From Aquatica leii (taxonomy: Eukaryota > Arthropoda > Insecta > Coleoptera > Lampyridae), in NCBI GenBank assembly GCA_035610365.1, contig CM069435.1, positions 89,313,389 to 89,377,388 of the forward strand: DNA of 64,000 nt, in the 5' to 3' direction. The notes beneath the pieces were generated by a model. The model searched no databases. It was given only the letters and a program-made list of their open reading frames with translations, and had not been told where the DNA came from. Below, in pieces: positions 46,301 through 57,732 of this stretch. A program made the position numbers and the translations under genes. The number at the start of each line of letters is the position of its first letter. Positions within the stretch are counted from its first letter, which is position 1.

Positions 46301-47008
46301 TTTCGTATCCAGGCAATTTCTTCCTTTTTTTACATCCCGTATACTGTAAAGAAATTAATACGTAAGTAAACAAATTGACAAATTATTCATGAAAAATAGA
46401 AATGTTTCGACGTCTCAAACTCAAACATGAAAGTAGTTTCTCAACATTACTTATTTCAAGTTATTTCAAAATCACTATAAAGTTAAAAGCAGATATCTTT
46501 TAACCCATGCTCCTTTTCAATTCGCTAAGTTAATTATAGATCGGGCATCAGGCAACAAATGAAATCGCGACCAATGCAGCGCTTAAATATATAAAGTTTC
46601 GTACACTGCAAGTTCAGACAGGAAAAAACGCTTGTTCGCTCGTTGGCTTGTTGCAAGCCAAAATTCAAGCTCAAATATGAATAAAATCAGATTTGTTTGA
46701 GTTCACACAATTCATATTATTATGGTACGTATTACGTATTCGATCGAATAAATGCTATTATTGCGTACTCTCATTTGGAAAATATATTATTTTCGAGAAG
46801 TAATTCGGTTCCCTAGTCTCAAAGAGTGAAACTAAAGAAAAATAAACAAATAAAAAACAATGTAATCGCTAGCAATTCTTTACTGGTTTTATTATCACTA
46901 TAAATTTTTCTTGACAATGTTGTTTGTTGCTTTATCTTTTTTTTTACTTTTGAGTTTTAAGACTTTTCGCCGTCGTGCACCATGCGACTTTGCCCTTGTG
47001 TACGGCGA
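43354..47008 (-). mobile_element. hAT (ZMYM1-like) transposon, most complete copy
   Basis: About 3.65 kb. Reading leftwards: N-terminal basic region and ITHFFSK (46035-46373), TTF-type zinc finger (about 45700-46030), YCQAVIEKN and FRESSNKS (45479-45664), CYSILLDYTPDSSH (45232-45513), a segment with FSASTKRWSIL and LKPLSDTRWSGRID (44500-44895), and the C-terminal hAT dimerisation motif (ATAQRSLSKLKIIKIYLRST, 43790-43999). Several stops and frame changes separate these, so no active transposase is made. The left end probably lies at GCGCCTAGCACTTTTGGCGC. No target duplication could be confirmed. It carries the empty site for the pogo insertion. Confidence 0.82.
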
Positions 47009-47310
47009 TAAGATAAAGTCCGCGGATAGCTTCACACAATTGTTCACACTAAAATCACGTACAAGATTATTCCCCGTATATTTATGTACACACACGCGCT
47101 AACGACTTATTTATTTAGACTTGAATAATCTTCTTAACACTGCTGTATTCGCATTACGGCAATAACTGACCTACGATTTGTTTCGTCGGTATATATACAC
47201 ATTTTAAAAATCATTCTCGAGTGTTCCATATCTTTCGATATACGTTCTGGAAGATGAATATCAACCTCGAGAAGGATTTCGAATTTGCGAATTAATTCTA
47301 GAACGTTTCA
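47008..47310 (-). repeat. Partial LTR of the array's gypsy family
   Basis: Reading on the - strand it starts TGAAACGTTC (47310) like the solo LTR and runs leftwards until it meets the hAT terminus, where the rest is lost. Fossil. Confidence 0.7.
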
Positions 47311-47739
47311 GTATGTTAAAACTTCTTAATACCTTTAGAAAATACAGCATTTCCTTTTTAGGAAATAGTACAAGATGATGAAGACATTGTATAGATTAGA
47401 TTTATTTTATGCTCATTTATATATTACGTTTTTATTGTTTGTGTTTAATATTCTATATTTCTTGTTTTAAACTATATTTTGAATATAAATTATTTATGTA
47501 ATTGCAATATACACACTATCACAATGTATTACTGATATTAAACGCGACAACATTTTATGTTGGGACAATATAGTGTACTATAGTGTACAATATTTAGCTA
47601 ATATTAAAATATATAGTATAAAAATATTTACCTGCACATATTTTAATATTAACTGTGTATTCATTCAATATTTGGAGAATATTGTATTTACATATATCTA
47701 AAAATATATATTATTTACTTAGTTGCAATATTGTGTCAC
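47311..47739. other. AT-rich spacer
   Basis: No gene. A segment at about 47515-47580 (CACAATGTATTACTGATATT, then AACGCGACAAC) is repeated, diverged, at about 48227-48300, bracketing the PLE tail. Confidence 0.5.
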
Positions 47740-48186
47740 AATGCGAAGTAATAACATTCTGCTGAACTTTCATTGTTTATTATTTTGAAATGAATATACA
47801 CAACGTTTCGATTCCTGTGGTATCTGCAATCGTCATCAGGTGAATACTAACAAACTTCTTTAAATTTAAAGAAGCGGCATTCATCAACAACAACAAAGAA
47901 ATTTTCAGCCAACCAAGTGTCGAGATAAGCAACATATGGAAACCACTAATCGAACCTCTAAAACAACTTAAACTTTACTTTTGTTAATTAATCTCTTACG
48001 CTAAATTGATTTTGTACGCTTAAACGCTTCATCGAACATGTCTTTAGTATATAAGCTCCAGTAGTTTCTAAGTTTGTTAGTATTCACCTGATGACGATTG
48101 CAGATACCACAGCAATCGAAACGTTGTGTATATTCATTTCAAAATAATAAACAATGAAAGTTCAGCAGAATGTTATTACCTCGCAT
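47740..48186 (+). mobile_element. Second Penelope-like family: tail with inverted arms
   Basis: Inverted arms of about 118 bp (47740-47858 and 48070-48186) enclose a short core. The core reads EAAFINNNKEIFSQPSVEIS then NIWKPLI on the + strand, the typical C-terminal end of a Penelope-like endonuclease. It is the same layout as the PLE at 14505-16177 but a different family. Nothing of the reverse transcriptase remains. Confidence 0.65.
48088..48125 (+). ncRNA. Hammerhead-like ribozyme core (candidate)
   Basis: CTGATGA, then C, a perfect 6-bp stem II (GATTGC with GCAATC, loop AGATACCACA), then GAAA and CGTT. This is a better match to the hammerhead core than the other copies. The facing arm (47801-47839) has an imperfect stem. 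Stem III and the cleavage site were not found. Confidence 0.4.
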
Positions 48187-48540
48187 CAAGCAACATTGTT
48201 TAATACATTCAAACAAACATTGTGTCACAATGTTTTACTAATATTAAACGCGTCAACGTTTAATCTTGGGACAATAAGGTGCACAACGTTTTGCTAATAT
48301 TTCGATATAGAATTACAATATTTTGATGACATTGTATTTCTGCAAGAGTTTATTAGACTTGTTACGTAGAATGTATCGATGTCGTATGTTTCTTACCAAA
48401 AATTACCTCGTGGCTTGAAATAAAGAGCAATATGATTACAAAACCAAGTACCCCAATGTAGCTCAAACGTTATTATAGTCACGGTAAAAATAATTAAAAT
48501 CTTAATTTTGGTGTTATTTTAATACAAAATATCTTGTAAA
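48187..48540. other. AT-rich spacer
   Basis: No gene seen; contains the second copy of the AACGCGTCAACG segment. Confidence 0.4.
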
Positions 48541-48545
48541 ATATA

Positions 48546-49640
48546 CGCAGAAGACCACTTTGGCCCGTTCTGTGGGGTAAAGTGGTCTTCTGCTTCACCC
48601 ATATTTTGAGGCAAAGTGGTCACCCATATTATGAGGCCAAGTGACTATGATAAAAGTATTGTCAAACAATCTCACATGTGATACAACAGTACTTTAGCAT
48701 TTATTACATATAAAATACGGTTTAAGAACATAGTTCGCATGTAAATACATCGTCGTCTTCACTGCATGCGCCCATTTTTTGCACACTGAGCAGGATACCC
48801 AACCCTCGCCTTTTTTGGATTAAGAGAAAAGGTTTGAACAGTAGAGATACTCGACATCATTACTGCGCATTATCAAGACTGCTGCTAGTGTCATCTTTAA
48901 CAGGAGTTTTTGATTTCTTTGTCGCAACCTTGCGTTTAGTCTTCTTGCTATCAAAAAGCTGTCTTTTAACTACTGCTGGTTTTTTTAAATTCTTTTTATA
49001 TTTCTAGTTCATTCTTATTAAGACTATCTGTGATTATTGCAGTAGAACCTCCTTTTTTATTATTTTTCTGCGTTTCTGTTTTACATTTTGGAATCGCAAC
49101 AACGTCTTTAGGACTGAAGAGTAATCCCAAGCAGCTTGGTCTATTATTTCGGATACCATGCATGTTTTGATCAACAAGTCAGTTTACGAGGTTGAAAGGA
49201 TTAGATCTGCTACTTAATTGTCTTTGTTGGCGTCATCATTGAAATTATTGTTTTCCAGATCTTTCCTAAGGGCAACATTTCTATTAGTAACTTCAACTGC
49301 AGCAAAATCTGAACCATGGAACACATGTGAATTATACGGAACAATTGTAAGAGCAAAAACTTATCAACACTAGGCTTATTGAAAGTTCTAGCTCGAACCA
49401 CACTAGTGGCTTTTGATGTGCGCAGACTAATTTTCAGATGTCTGTCACAAAACCCCTTCAACTAATCTTCCCCAGCAAGCTGCGTCTGTCTGTTGAACTA
49501 ATCTGTTTTTCTCAGTTAACTGATGCGCAAGTGATCTAACGTTTTTTTTTGTGAGACCATAAAATAGTCTTGCGTGGTAGTGGTTAATTTAAAGTCTTTT
49601 GCAAGCATGTTCCCAAGGTCCGGCAAAGTTATGGGTTCAT
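48546..49640 (-). mobile_element. Pogo/Tigger-like transposon fragment
   Basis: The left end carries repeated AAAGTGGTCTTCTGC and AAGACCACTTTGGCCC motifs that look like terminal and subterminal repeats. On the - strand 49210-49461 reads KGFCDRHLKISLRTSKATS and ARTFNKPSVDKF, a hallmark of the CENP-B-like DNA-binding part of Tigger-type transposases. A decayed C-terminal region follows to about 48750. It is unrelated in sequence to the pogo element at 22099, and the frame is disrupted. Confidence 0.65.
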
Positions 49641-49799
49641 TTTGCGCCAAACTTACGGGCGTTGTTTGACAAAAGTCGTTCTTTCTTATAAACCATTTTT
49701 TTTACTTGTGGTCGGTACGGGCGCTTTCTCAAATTTTAGTGGTGTTTTTGTTGGACGAAACAACTCAAACTGGAACCACTATTGCAGTTTTTTGTTTCG

Positions 49800-52700
49800 T
49801 GTGCGTGACTTTTAAGATCAGATTCTACATGAGCGACGTCTATGTCAAGATTACGGTGTAGTGCCTATGGAGCGGTGAGTTCTCTACCTAAATTTAGCAT
49901 TGTTGGTGAAAAGTCAGTAAATCTGTATACAGAACTTTTAACGGTAAATCCGATTTTAGGTAGATGCTGGTCCCAGTCTTGTTGATCCAGGTCGGTAACT
50001 TGTGCGATTATCGTACCCATTTCATTTTTTTTGCCGGGTTTGCTTCTAGCGTGTACGACGGGGTCAAACAGGATTGTATTCCAAGAGCGGTTAATTTGCT
50101 TTGACAACTGCAACTCGTAAACTGCGGTCTATTATCGATAAGTAGTACTTTTGGAGTACCATATCTGAACACAACTTGTCCTTTTAGGGCTTTTACAATA
50201 TTTGTCGTAGTTGTTGCGGTGAAAAGTGGTTTAAATTTAGTCCACTTGGTAAATTTATTTTAGAGGACTAACAGATGACAGTTTCATTTCTTGGACTTGG
50301 GTAGAAGCCCAATCAAGTTGCTACTTATACTATCCTAGGGTTTATGGTTAAGAAAGAAATGCATTTTTCCAGCAGGCATCTCGGCTCTTTTTTTATACGC
50401 ATAATAGGTCTGACACTTCCTGATCTAAGTACGTACATTTCGAGTAATTCCAGTACAGTAATAATTTTAGAAAATTTGTTGCAGGGTTTTGACCACCTTT
50501 AGATGGCCGGCTGTTGTAACGTCGCGACATTTCTTAATTAGATTCGTTGTGGTTTAGGAACGCACAGTTTCCAACTGGTGTGGATCTCTGACTTGTTGAG
50601 AGGAAAGCTTTTGTACAGATGTTCTTATCGAATCCGGTATTGTGGCTATCTGGTGAGTGTTCACCTACGTTTCTTCGTATATTAACGTACTAACAATCAA
50701 AACCAGGTTCAGTGACGCCACTAACGGCGGGAGATCTTTTGGATTTGTGCAGCAGGGATAACGTGTCGGCAACGACGTTTTGGGTTCCTAATCGATATAC
50801 TATTTCAAAAGCAAACTACTGCAACACTAAAATCTACCAGGCTAAGCGAAACGTAGGATTGGTCATTGTTTTTAGTCATTTTAAGCTGCAATAGTCGCTC
50901 ACCATTTTGGCTTTCCAAATAACCTTTGGGTTTTCGTACATCCCAAACGACAGCGAGGCATTCAAGCTTGATAATGGAGTAATTCTTCTCGTCATCAGTC
51001 TTAGTTGTTAAGTAGTAGTAGGTGCTGCAAATTTGGCAATGGCTCTAATCTTTTCTTGGTCAAACTGTATTCTGGTGCCGTTCACAGTATCTCAGATACT
51101 TATTTTGACAGAACAAACACAACTTTTTTTGTAATTTCAGACCGCGGGCACGTAGCCGTAGATTGATTAAGCGTTTCTCGAACGTTGCACTTAATACAAT
51201 GAGGTCGTCGAAGTATGCAAATGCTCTCACTTCCATCTCAAGTCCGATTACTTTATTAAAAAATTACTGGAAGGTGGCCGGAGTGGAATAGAGTCCAAAC
51301 GGCATTATCCGAAATTGGAAAAGTTCTCTTCTAGGAACGGTGAAGGCGGTTACAGTCCGGCTTGCGTGATCGAGTGGAACTCGGCAGTACTCATCCTTGA
51401 GATTGATTGTACTGCTATATTGAGCTCCTAAAATCCTGACTAAAATCCTTTGAATGAAAAAAATTGGGTATGAGTCTTTTACGGTAATATTGTTTACCTG
51501 ACGGAAATCAATACAGGAGCGATATTTTCCAGTCGACTTCTTGACTAATACGGCGAGCTCCCAGAACTACGGGACGATTTAATTACTCCTTCTTGTAACA
51601 TACGATCTACTTCTGCGTTTATGACTGCTTGTATTGCCAGGTTTCAAGAGTAGTATGTTTGTTTGATGAGCTTAATGAGAATTCGGTGAGTGGCGTTGGT
51701 GGCGGTACCGGTTAGGTTTTTAAATAAGGCTAGTTCTTCTTATAGAAACGGCATTAAGTCTTAAAATTTTTTTGTCCGTATTACCAACACACTTCGGCAC
51801 CCTTATACGTTTGTAGTTGCCTAGGGGTTGTCGGAGGTTGGATGGCGTTTATGGTGACGTTTTTGTTGGCACTTACTGTGGCTATTTCGCTTTTAACGGG
51901 ATGGTGTCGAGTAGGTCTTGCTGGTGGAATCGCTTCAAAGTCACGTGTCAATTCGTCGAGCTTAACCAGACTTTTAAAGTCTCTGAGTTTGATGTAGAGT
52001 TTGTATGCACCACTAAGATTTTCAAAGACGCGTTCTAATTGGTCCTCTGGATATATACTTCATGTCGTCGCATGAGCGTTTTCATGGCTTCGATGTAGTC
52101 TCTCGCTTTCTCGCCATCTTTTTAAATTCGGGTTCTCACGGCATCGTCGATTGATGTTGTTAGAGTGGGCCTACAAAGTCTTGCTTAAAATTAATTGTAA
52201 AGTCATCTCACTTAGTCCATTCGTTTTTGTTGTTACGGTACTAAAGTAGAGCTGTCTTTAAACAATTTGGAAAGTGATTGTAGAGGCGTTTCATTATGTC
52301 GTGAACTGTGACTTTGAGTTAAAAATCGAAATTAATAAATTAAACATTAAAAATTTAACAAGTATAAGTGAATGTCAAAAACGTTAGTTCATTTAAAAGA
52401 TAAACACGTCAACAAAAATGTTTAATAATTTAAAAAGAATTAGATATTAATTCATTAAATAAAATCAGTAGTAATACAACGACAAAATAAATGATAAGTT
52501 AGGAAAAATTTACCGCCGAATGTTTGTTCGACGGATGGTAGTAACATTTTGACATCGCCGATTACAGCGCAACAGTTCACGAGATTCTGAAAGTCTTTTA
52601 ACAAAGTGGTTCCAGAAAATCTGTACCCGGTTTTTAGATTTTTGATTCTTTTAAGAAAAGAAATAGGGCCTATTTTCCCATCGAATTTAATTCCCTATTT

Positions 52701-53050
52701 GCAAACGTTGTCCCACAGTTGTGCCGACTATGTGTTTACTGAGACAAGTGGTAGTTTTAGTTTGTTACCTTCGCCGGTGGCGTTTAAACGCTACGTTTTT
52801 TATCGATTAACTAGCTCATTTTTTCTCATGGTAAAGATCCATCTCACCTCGCTGTTGGTTTCCAAACTGGATGTTACTTCTACGGAATCAAACATATTGA
52901 ATTTTTAGTGACGCCCAACGTCAATTAAATGTTTAAAACAAAATTACAAATGCTTACTTTTAGCGCCAGTTGAAGTCCAAGTGTCTCTGCTCAAGCGCCA
53001 AATTGTAGACCGTTTTTGGGTACAAAAGGAAGCGGCTGACTAACCTCACG
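49800..53050 (-). mobile_element. Ty3/gypsy-type LTR retrotransposon fossil, second family
   Basis: Reading leftwards: gag (about 52000-52910, including a SAP-like MRKNELVNR start), a region before pol, reverse transcriptase (about 51000-51650), RNase H (about 50650-50990) and integrase (about 49850-50400, with TDFSPTMLNLGRELTAP). No LTR pair was identified. It is broken in many places and old. Part of its gag region matches the fragments at 9185-9525 and 30888-31230. Confidence 0.78.
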
Positions 53051-54639
53051 TAGCGGTAGTAAAAAAAATTGAATGTTTTAAATATAATATAAAGAATATA
53101 AATTAACTTAAATAATTAATAACTTTATGTACCACATAAACTAAACAATGTAATTAACAAAAAAAGTCTTGTTGGATTGGGTTTCAATCTTCCCCGTTCA
53201 CTTATAAATATAATAACTGGCAGTTATTGTATCGATAAAATGTATTCGTTTAATTAACGTTTTTAATTATTAATAATATTAATTTAATAAACTACGTACA
53301 TTGCATTAAGTATTTAGTTAATATAAAAATAATTTTGATCATTGATTGACTTTTATGTATCCGATTGAAGACTTAATCTTTTTTTTGTTTCACATGATTG
53401 TCACTAAGAAAGCAATTCGTTACTTTCCGCATTGGTTCCAGTTAGTTATTTACTAATTCCCATTCTCTTTTCAGATTGTATTAAAGTATTTCTTCTGATT
53501 TGGTTATGATTTTTATGCTATTCGCAAATAACAGTTCTAGATTATTTTTATTTTTCATCTTTCTATTTTCATATTTGCATGTTTTTTTTATGTTTTTTGA
53601 TAGGTTTGTCTATTACAATTGAGAATTAGTAATACTTACTCTATATCGCAATTCCTTTATAGTTCTTACATGTTAACTTTTGTTCTAATGATACTATTTA
53701 ACACGCTAGAGTTCCAATTTCTGTCCTTATGTATTTTATCATGCAACTATTTTTTGCTATGTCATCAAGTTTACAAACGAACTTTCAGTAATATGTACAA
53801 ACCTAGTTACATACTATAGAATCTAAAAAGGTTCTAAAGATTTCCTTTTTTAACAAAGTCACCTTTTACATCTTTTAAACACTAAAAATTTTTAATATTT
53901 CTCCTTTCTATTCAAAAATTTCGAATCCTAGAATTTCGAAACTTTATAATTCACCCAAAATATACAAAGAACGTAACCTTATCAGACCAATAGTTAGTTT
54001 TAACAATTCTTCAACATACTTTTTAAGTAAATTTCTTTCTAATTTGTTCATTAATAAAATCAGTTTCAACCCACCATTTGCAATAAAAAAACTCACTTCA
54101 ACTAGTTAAAGAAATAAATGATTTAATTCTACTAATAAATTCAGATTTAACTTTATTATCTTTAGATATTATTAATCTTTTTCTTTCTGTTCCCTTCAGA
54201 AGTAATTCTAATACTGTCTAGTTTTTTACAGATTTTTGTTCATTCATTACGTTAAACAAATAGGAAGTAAGAATCAGCGTCTTCTCTTTATTTTAAATCT
54301 CAGCGAAGTATTTGTTGTGATACTGCCTTAGAACAACTTACTAATTTCCAACTCACGTTCTTCTAGTTCTCTTTTAAATCGACATCTGTCACTTCACAAA
54401 GTGTTTTCTTTAACATTGCTTTGTGTATTTCGGTTTTTTGCGTTGCTGAAAAATTTTTCAGTATGAATTTATTTTTTTTGTACAGTGGAAACAAATAACT
54501 ATTGTACTTAGTGTAGACAATTACAATGCATGTGATAAGTAATCAAAATCTTTTGACATTTATTACAAAATCGAAACTAATTCTACCTAATGTCTAATAT
54601 AATATTGAATTAATGTTTTATGAAAACATTTTCCGCCAA
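53051..54639. other. AT-rich spacer upstream of receptor A3
   Basis: No gene recognised. The last ~200 bases resemble the A1 and A2 5' flanks (TACAAAATCGAAAC, then the AATACGTATT block). Confidence 0.5.
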
Positions 54640-54654
54640 AGAACAAACAAATTA

Positions 54655-54664
54655 AATACGTATT
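54655..54664. promoter_or_regulatory. AATACGTATT palindrome upstream of receptor A3
   Basis: 60 bp before the A3 start codon and followed by TATCAATACAAT. It is retained although surrounding bases differ from A1 and A2. Confidence 0.45.
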
Positions 54665-54723
54665 TGTTATATCAATACAATAAAATCTAACCATACGTTA
54701 CTAATTTATTCTTAAATCGAAAA

Positions 54724-56466
54724 ATGTTGAAAACGTACGTTTGTCTTTACTGTGTTGGGTTAGTTGCAACTTTTGCGCATAAGAAAGAAGAAGAGCAAAT
54801 TCAACGAGTAAAAATTTGCGCGCAAGAAACGATCGAACATATTTTTGATCCTGATGATACATTGTTGTTTATGTTTGATAACGATCGTTATATTTTTCCC
54901 GATTACATTAATAATCCGAGTATGATAAACAATATGAAGAAAGAAAGTCGTATTCTTAACCAATCGATTGGACATAAACAAAATTTTGTAATACATACCA
55001 AAAATTATGAATCTTTCAACAAAACGTTAACTAATTTTTTTCGTACTAAAACTTGGAACAGTAACTCAGCACCGATCAGAACAGTTTTACTAATTATACA
55101 GACCGCAGATGTTGATGATCTAGTCAACGTATTCTATTTTCTGTGGAAATTTGAAATTCCAAAGTTCGTTGTATTAACGTACGAATTAAATAGAACTGAT
55201 CCTATACAAGTGATGATTGGTGATCAGTTAGCGGAACCAAACCAATGTGGCAAAAGTGCAAAATTATTAACTACGTACAATTGCAACGACATCAAACTTA
55301 TTCAATTTCCCAACATTTTCAGAAAGTACACTAATTGTAATCTTACTTATCTGTTAGGTATTAAATTACAAAACGGTAATCCAGGTAAGTCACCGACTAT
55401 AGGAATCGAAATTGCTAACATAATTTCAAATTTTTTTAATATGACTTTGATTATGAAGTATGATGACGATCCTTCAATGCGACTAGATCGATTGATATTA
55501 AGACAATCTGAGATTTATCAGTGTCGAGTTATGGCATGCACAAGAATATACTCATACCGTAAATTCGTCTTTCTAGTTCCAGCCCCTAAACGAATCCTAC
55601 CTATCGAAGCTTTAAAACTTGTCTTCAAAACTACAGTATGGATTTTAATACTTGTGGCGTTTATTTTGACTTCACTAATTTGGTGGTTCATTGAAAAATG
55701 CAAACAAACGGGTAACGAAACCGATGTCATGTTATACTTTTTAGAAGTATATTCGATGACAATATGGGGATTTACCAGCACATTTCGATTATTTTGGGCT
55801 TTTCGATATTTGTTTATTGCTTATGTGATTTATTCAATACACATTCAAGCTATTTTTACCGGTAAATTAATCACGATGTTAACAGTGCCACAATATGAGG
55901 CACCAATACGATCCTTAGAGGAATTAGCAGAATCTAATTACACAATAATAACTCTCAAAACTTTTTTCAAGTTTTTAAATTTCACCGATACCAACTCTGT
56001 CTACACTAAAATCACAAGCAACTTAGTACCATACGACGATCATGAACTACTGGATTCGCTTAAAACCAATAATACCCTAACAAAGTATTCCGTCTTACTA
56101 GATGAAGAATCAATGGAAATTTTGGCAAGACTTTACAAAGTAACTTTTTATCATTTTTTTGATACCTCCTATTCTGGCGGGATGAAACTTGTATTTATTA
56201 CAAGACCACTTTCGTACACCGCAACTTTATTTAATCATATTGTTATCAGATTAATCGAATCTGGAATTATCAACAAATTGAGTGCAGATTTCGATTACAA
56301 AAACAAAAATCGTACAGTTTCGATTGATGTAACAAAACCATTGAGCATGGAAGATCTTTATCCGGCATTTGTATTTTGGAGTATTGGGTTATTGTTTGCT
56401 TTATTCGTGTTTGCGGCAGAGGGCATAGGAAATTTCGTGAAAAGAAAATATCTAAAACGTACTTAA
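54724..56466 (+). CDS. Ionotropic receptor A3 (580 residues, intact, most diverged A-type)
   Basis: A single-exon receptor beginning MLKTYVCLYCVGLVATFAHK (signal peptide). Parts in order: DPDDTLLFMFDNDRYIFPDY; S1 lobe with YTNCNLTYLLG and VMACTRIYSYRKFVFLVPAPK; M1 (VWILILVAFILTSLIWW); pore; M3 (YSIHIQAIFTGKLITMLT); S2 lobe with VFITRPLSYTATLFNHIVIR; M4 (DLYPAFVFWSIGLLFALFVF); basic C-terminus KRKYLKRT. It lies outside the duplicated block and differs from A1/A2 throughout, so it branched off earlier. At some positions (NNT, LLDEES) it agrees with A1 and B genes rather than A0/A2, which helps polarise changes. Candidate chemosensory channel subunit; ligand unknown. Confidence 0.93.
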   Translation: MLKTYVCLYCVGLVATFAHKKEEEQIQRVKICAQETIEHIFDPDDTLLFMFDNDRYIFPDYINNPSMINNMKKESRILNQSIGHKQNFVIHTKNYESFNKTLTNFFRTKTWNSNSAPIRTVLLIIQTADVDDLVNVFYFLWKFEIPKFVVLTYELNRTDPIQVMIGDQLAEPNQCGKSAKLLTTYNCNDIKLIQFPNIFRKYTNCNLTYLLGIKLQNGNPGKSPTIGIEIANIISNFFNMTLIMKYDDDPSMRLDRLILRQSEIYQCRVMACTRIYSYRKFVFLVPAPKRILPIEALKLVFKTTVWILILVAFILTSLIWWFIEKCKQTGNETDVMLYFLEVYSMTIWGFTSTFRLFWAFRYLFIAYVIYSIHIQAIFTGKLITMLTVPQYEAPIRSLEELAESNYTIITLKTFFKFLNFTDTNSVYTKITSNLVPYDDHELLDSLKTNNTLTKYSVLLDEESMEILARLYKVTFYHFFDTSYSGGMKLVFITRPLSYTATLFNHIVIRLIESGIINKLSADFDYKNKNRTVSIDVTKPLSMEDLYPAFVFWSIGLLFALFVFAAEGIGNFVKRKYLKRT

Positions 56467-56764
56467 TTTTTAAAAACGCGTTGCATTGTTTGTACCTATT
56501 TAAATTGTGTGAACTTTTATTGTAATTTTAAGTTTCGACTGTAAATGCAACATCTTAATAAATTTTAGTCATTAAATTGTACTTGAAGAGTTTCATTGAT
56601 AAGTAGTTTTAAAACCTTCAAACAGTAAGGTGCTCAAAATCTTCTACACTAAGATAAGAGTAAGCAATAATAATGCGACAGCACCAAACAATGCATATGT
56701 ATTGTGTTTTACCATTAATAAACGCGCCTTGTATTTTAAGTGGGCATAAAATACAAAATGGTAT

Positions 56765-57138
56765 TGAAACGTTCGAGAAGTTATTTGCAAATGCAAGAGC
56801 CTTCTAGAAGATGGATAACAGAAAAATAGGGAACACTCGAGAAGTGTGTGTGTAAGAATACAGCTGTGTTAAGAAGATTATTCAAGTTGAAATAAATAAG
56901 TCGTTAGCACGTGTGTCTAGATAAATATACCGAGAATAACCTTGTACGTGATTTTAGTGTAAACAATTGTGTGAGGCTGTCCGAGGACTTTATCTTATGT
57001 TAATTAGTGTAAGTGTTTTTATTAAATATTATTAGATTTTGTTGGTTCGGTTAATTTACAAGTGTACATATTTCTAGTATAAGTAAAACATATTTTTAGT
57101 AGTTTAAATAAATTAGTTTTAATAATAAATTCGTTATA
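56765..57138 (+). repeat. Solo LTR of the array's gypsy family
   Basis: Starts TGAAACGTTC, ends at TCGTTATA and is flanked by GTAT on both sides (56761-56764 and 57139-57142), a 4-bp target duplication. It lacks any internal region, so it is a solo LTR from recombination. It lies 298 bp downstream of A3, in the same orientation as the gene. It contains GAA/TTC pairs such as TTCTAGAAG. Fossil. Confidence 0.85.
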
Positions 57139-57142
57139 GTAT

Positions 57143-57589
57143 GTACTAACTGTCAACAGTTAGAAAAATGTCGCTAATTGGGTCAATTAAAATATGTTTT
57201 GCAGTTAACAAATAAATTTCGTTGAGCATTGTATATTGCGTGCAGAAACTTTACGTTTTTTAATTATCTCATTTAAATGTTTTAAGTCTGTACATCATAA
57301 CCCTCTTATCGGCTTCATCAAAATAAAACAATAAACATGAGAAACAAAACAAAGCATTTATCGTATCACACCCACATGCCCACTTATTTTTAATATAAGC
57401 TGCACTAGAAAATGCAGTGTAAAATTACGTTTTGCAGTTTTATCTGTTTGATTTAGTTCTAAATTTCGAGTAGGCCTTTCCAGATATTTTATTTCAAGTT
57501 GTTCTTGGCTTTAATGATTTATCGAGAGTATATTAATGCTAAGGCTAATTATTGTGTTTGGTGCAAAGAGTTTAGTTTAGTTTCGGCCA
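57143..57589. other. Spacer without recognised features
   Basis: AT-rich; no coding potential seen. Confidence 0.4.
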
Positions 57590-57722
57590 TGTTTCGGCTG
57601 AGACCGCGTCATAGTTGAACACTCAGACTTTATAGGTTTTAGGTTATCTTAGAGGATATAGTACTGGTAGCTTTGTTGAGTTTTAAACCGTGTTTTTGGT
57701 TCATATTATGTAAATGTTATTT
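57590..57722 (-). mobile_element. Penelope-like element fragment
   Basis: Matches the left arm of the PLE at 14583-14990 (TTTCGGCTGAGACCGCGTC, TCTTAGAGGATATAGTACTG, GTTTTAAACCGTG) with an internal deletion. Only the 3' end is left. Confidence 0.6.
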
Positions 57723-57732
57723 TATTTTATCC

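Noticed and set aside
52606-52908. + strand open frame of 100 codons
   Set aside because: It lies antisense to the gag region of a gypsy fossil, whose SAP-like start is on the - strand.
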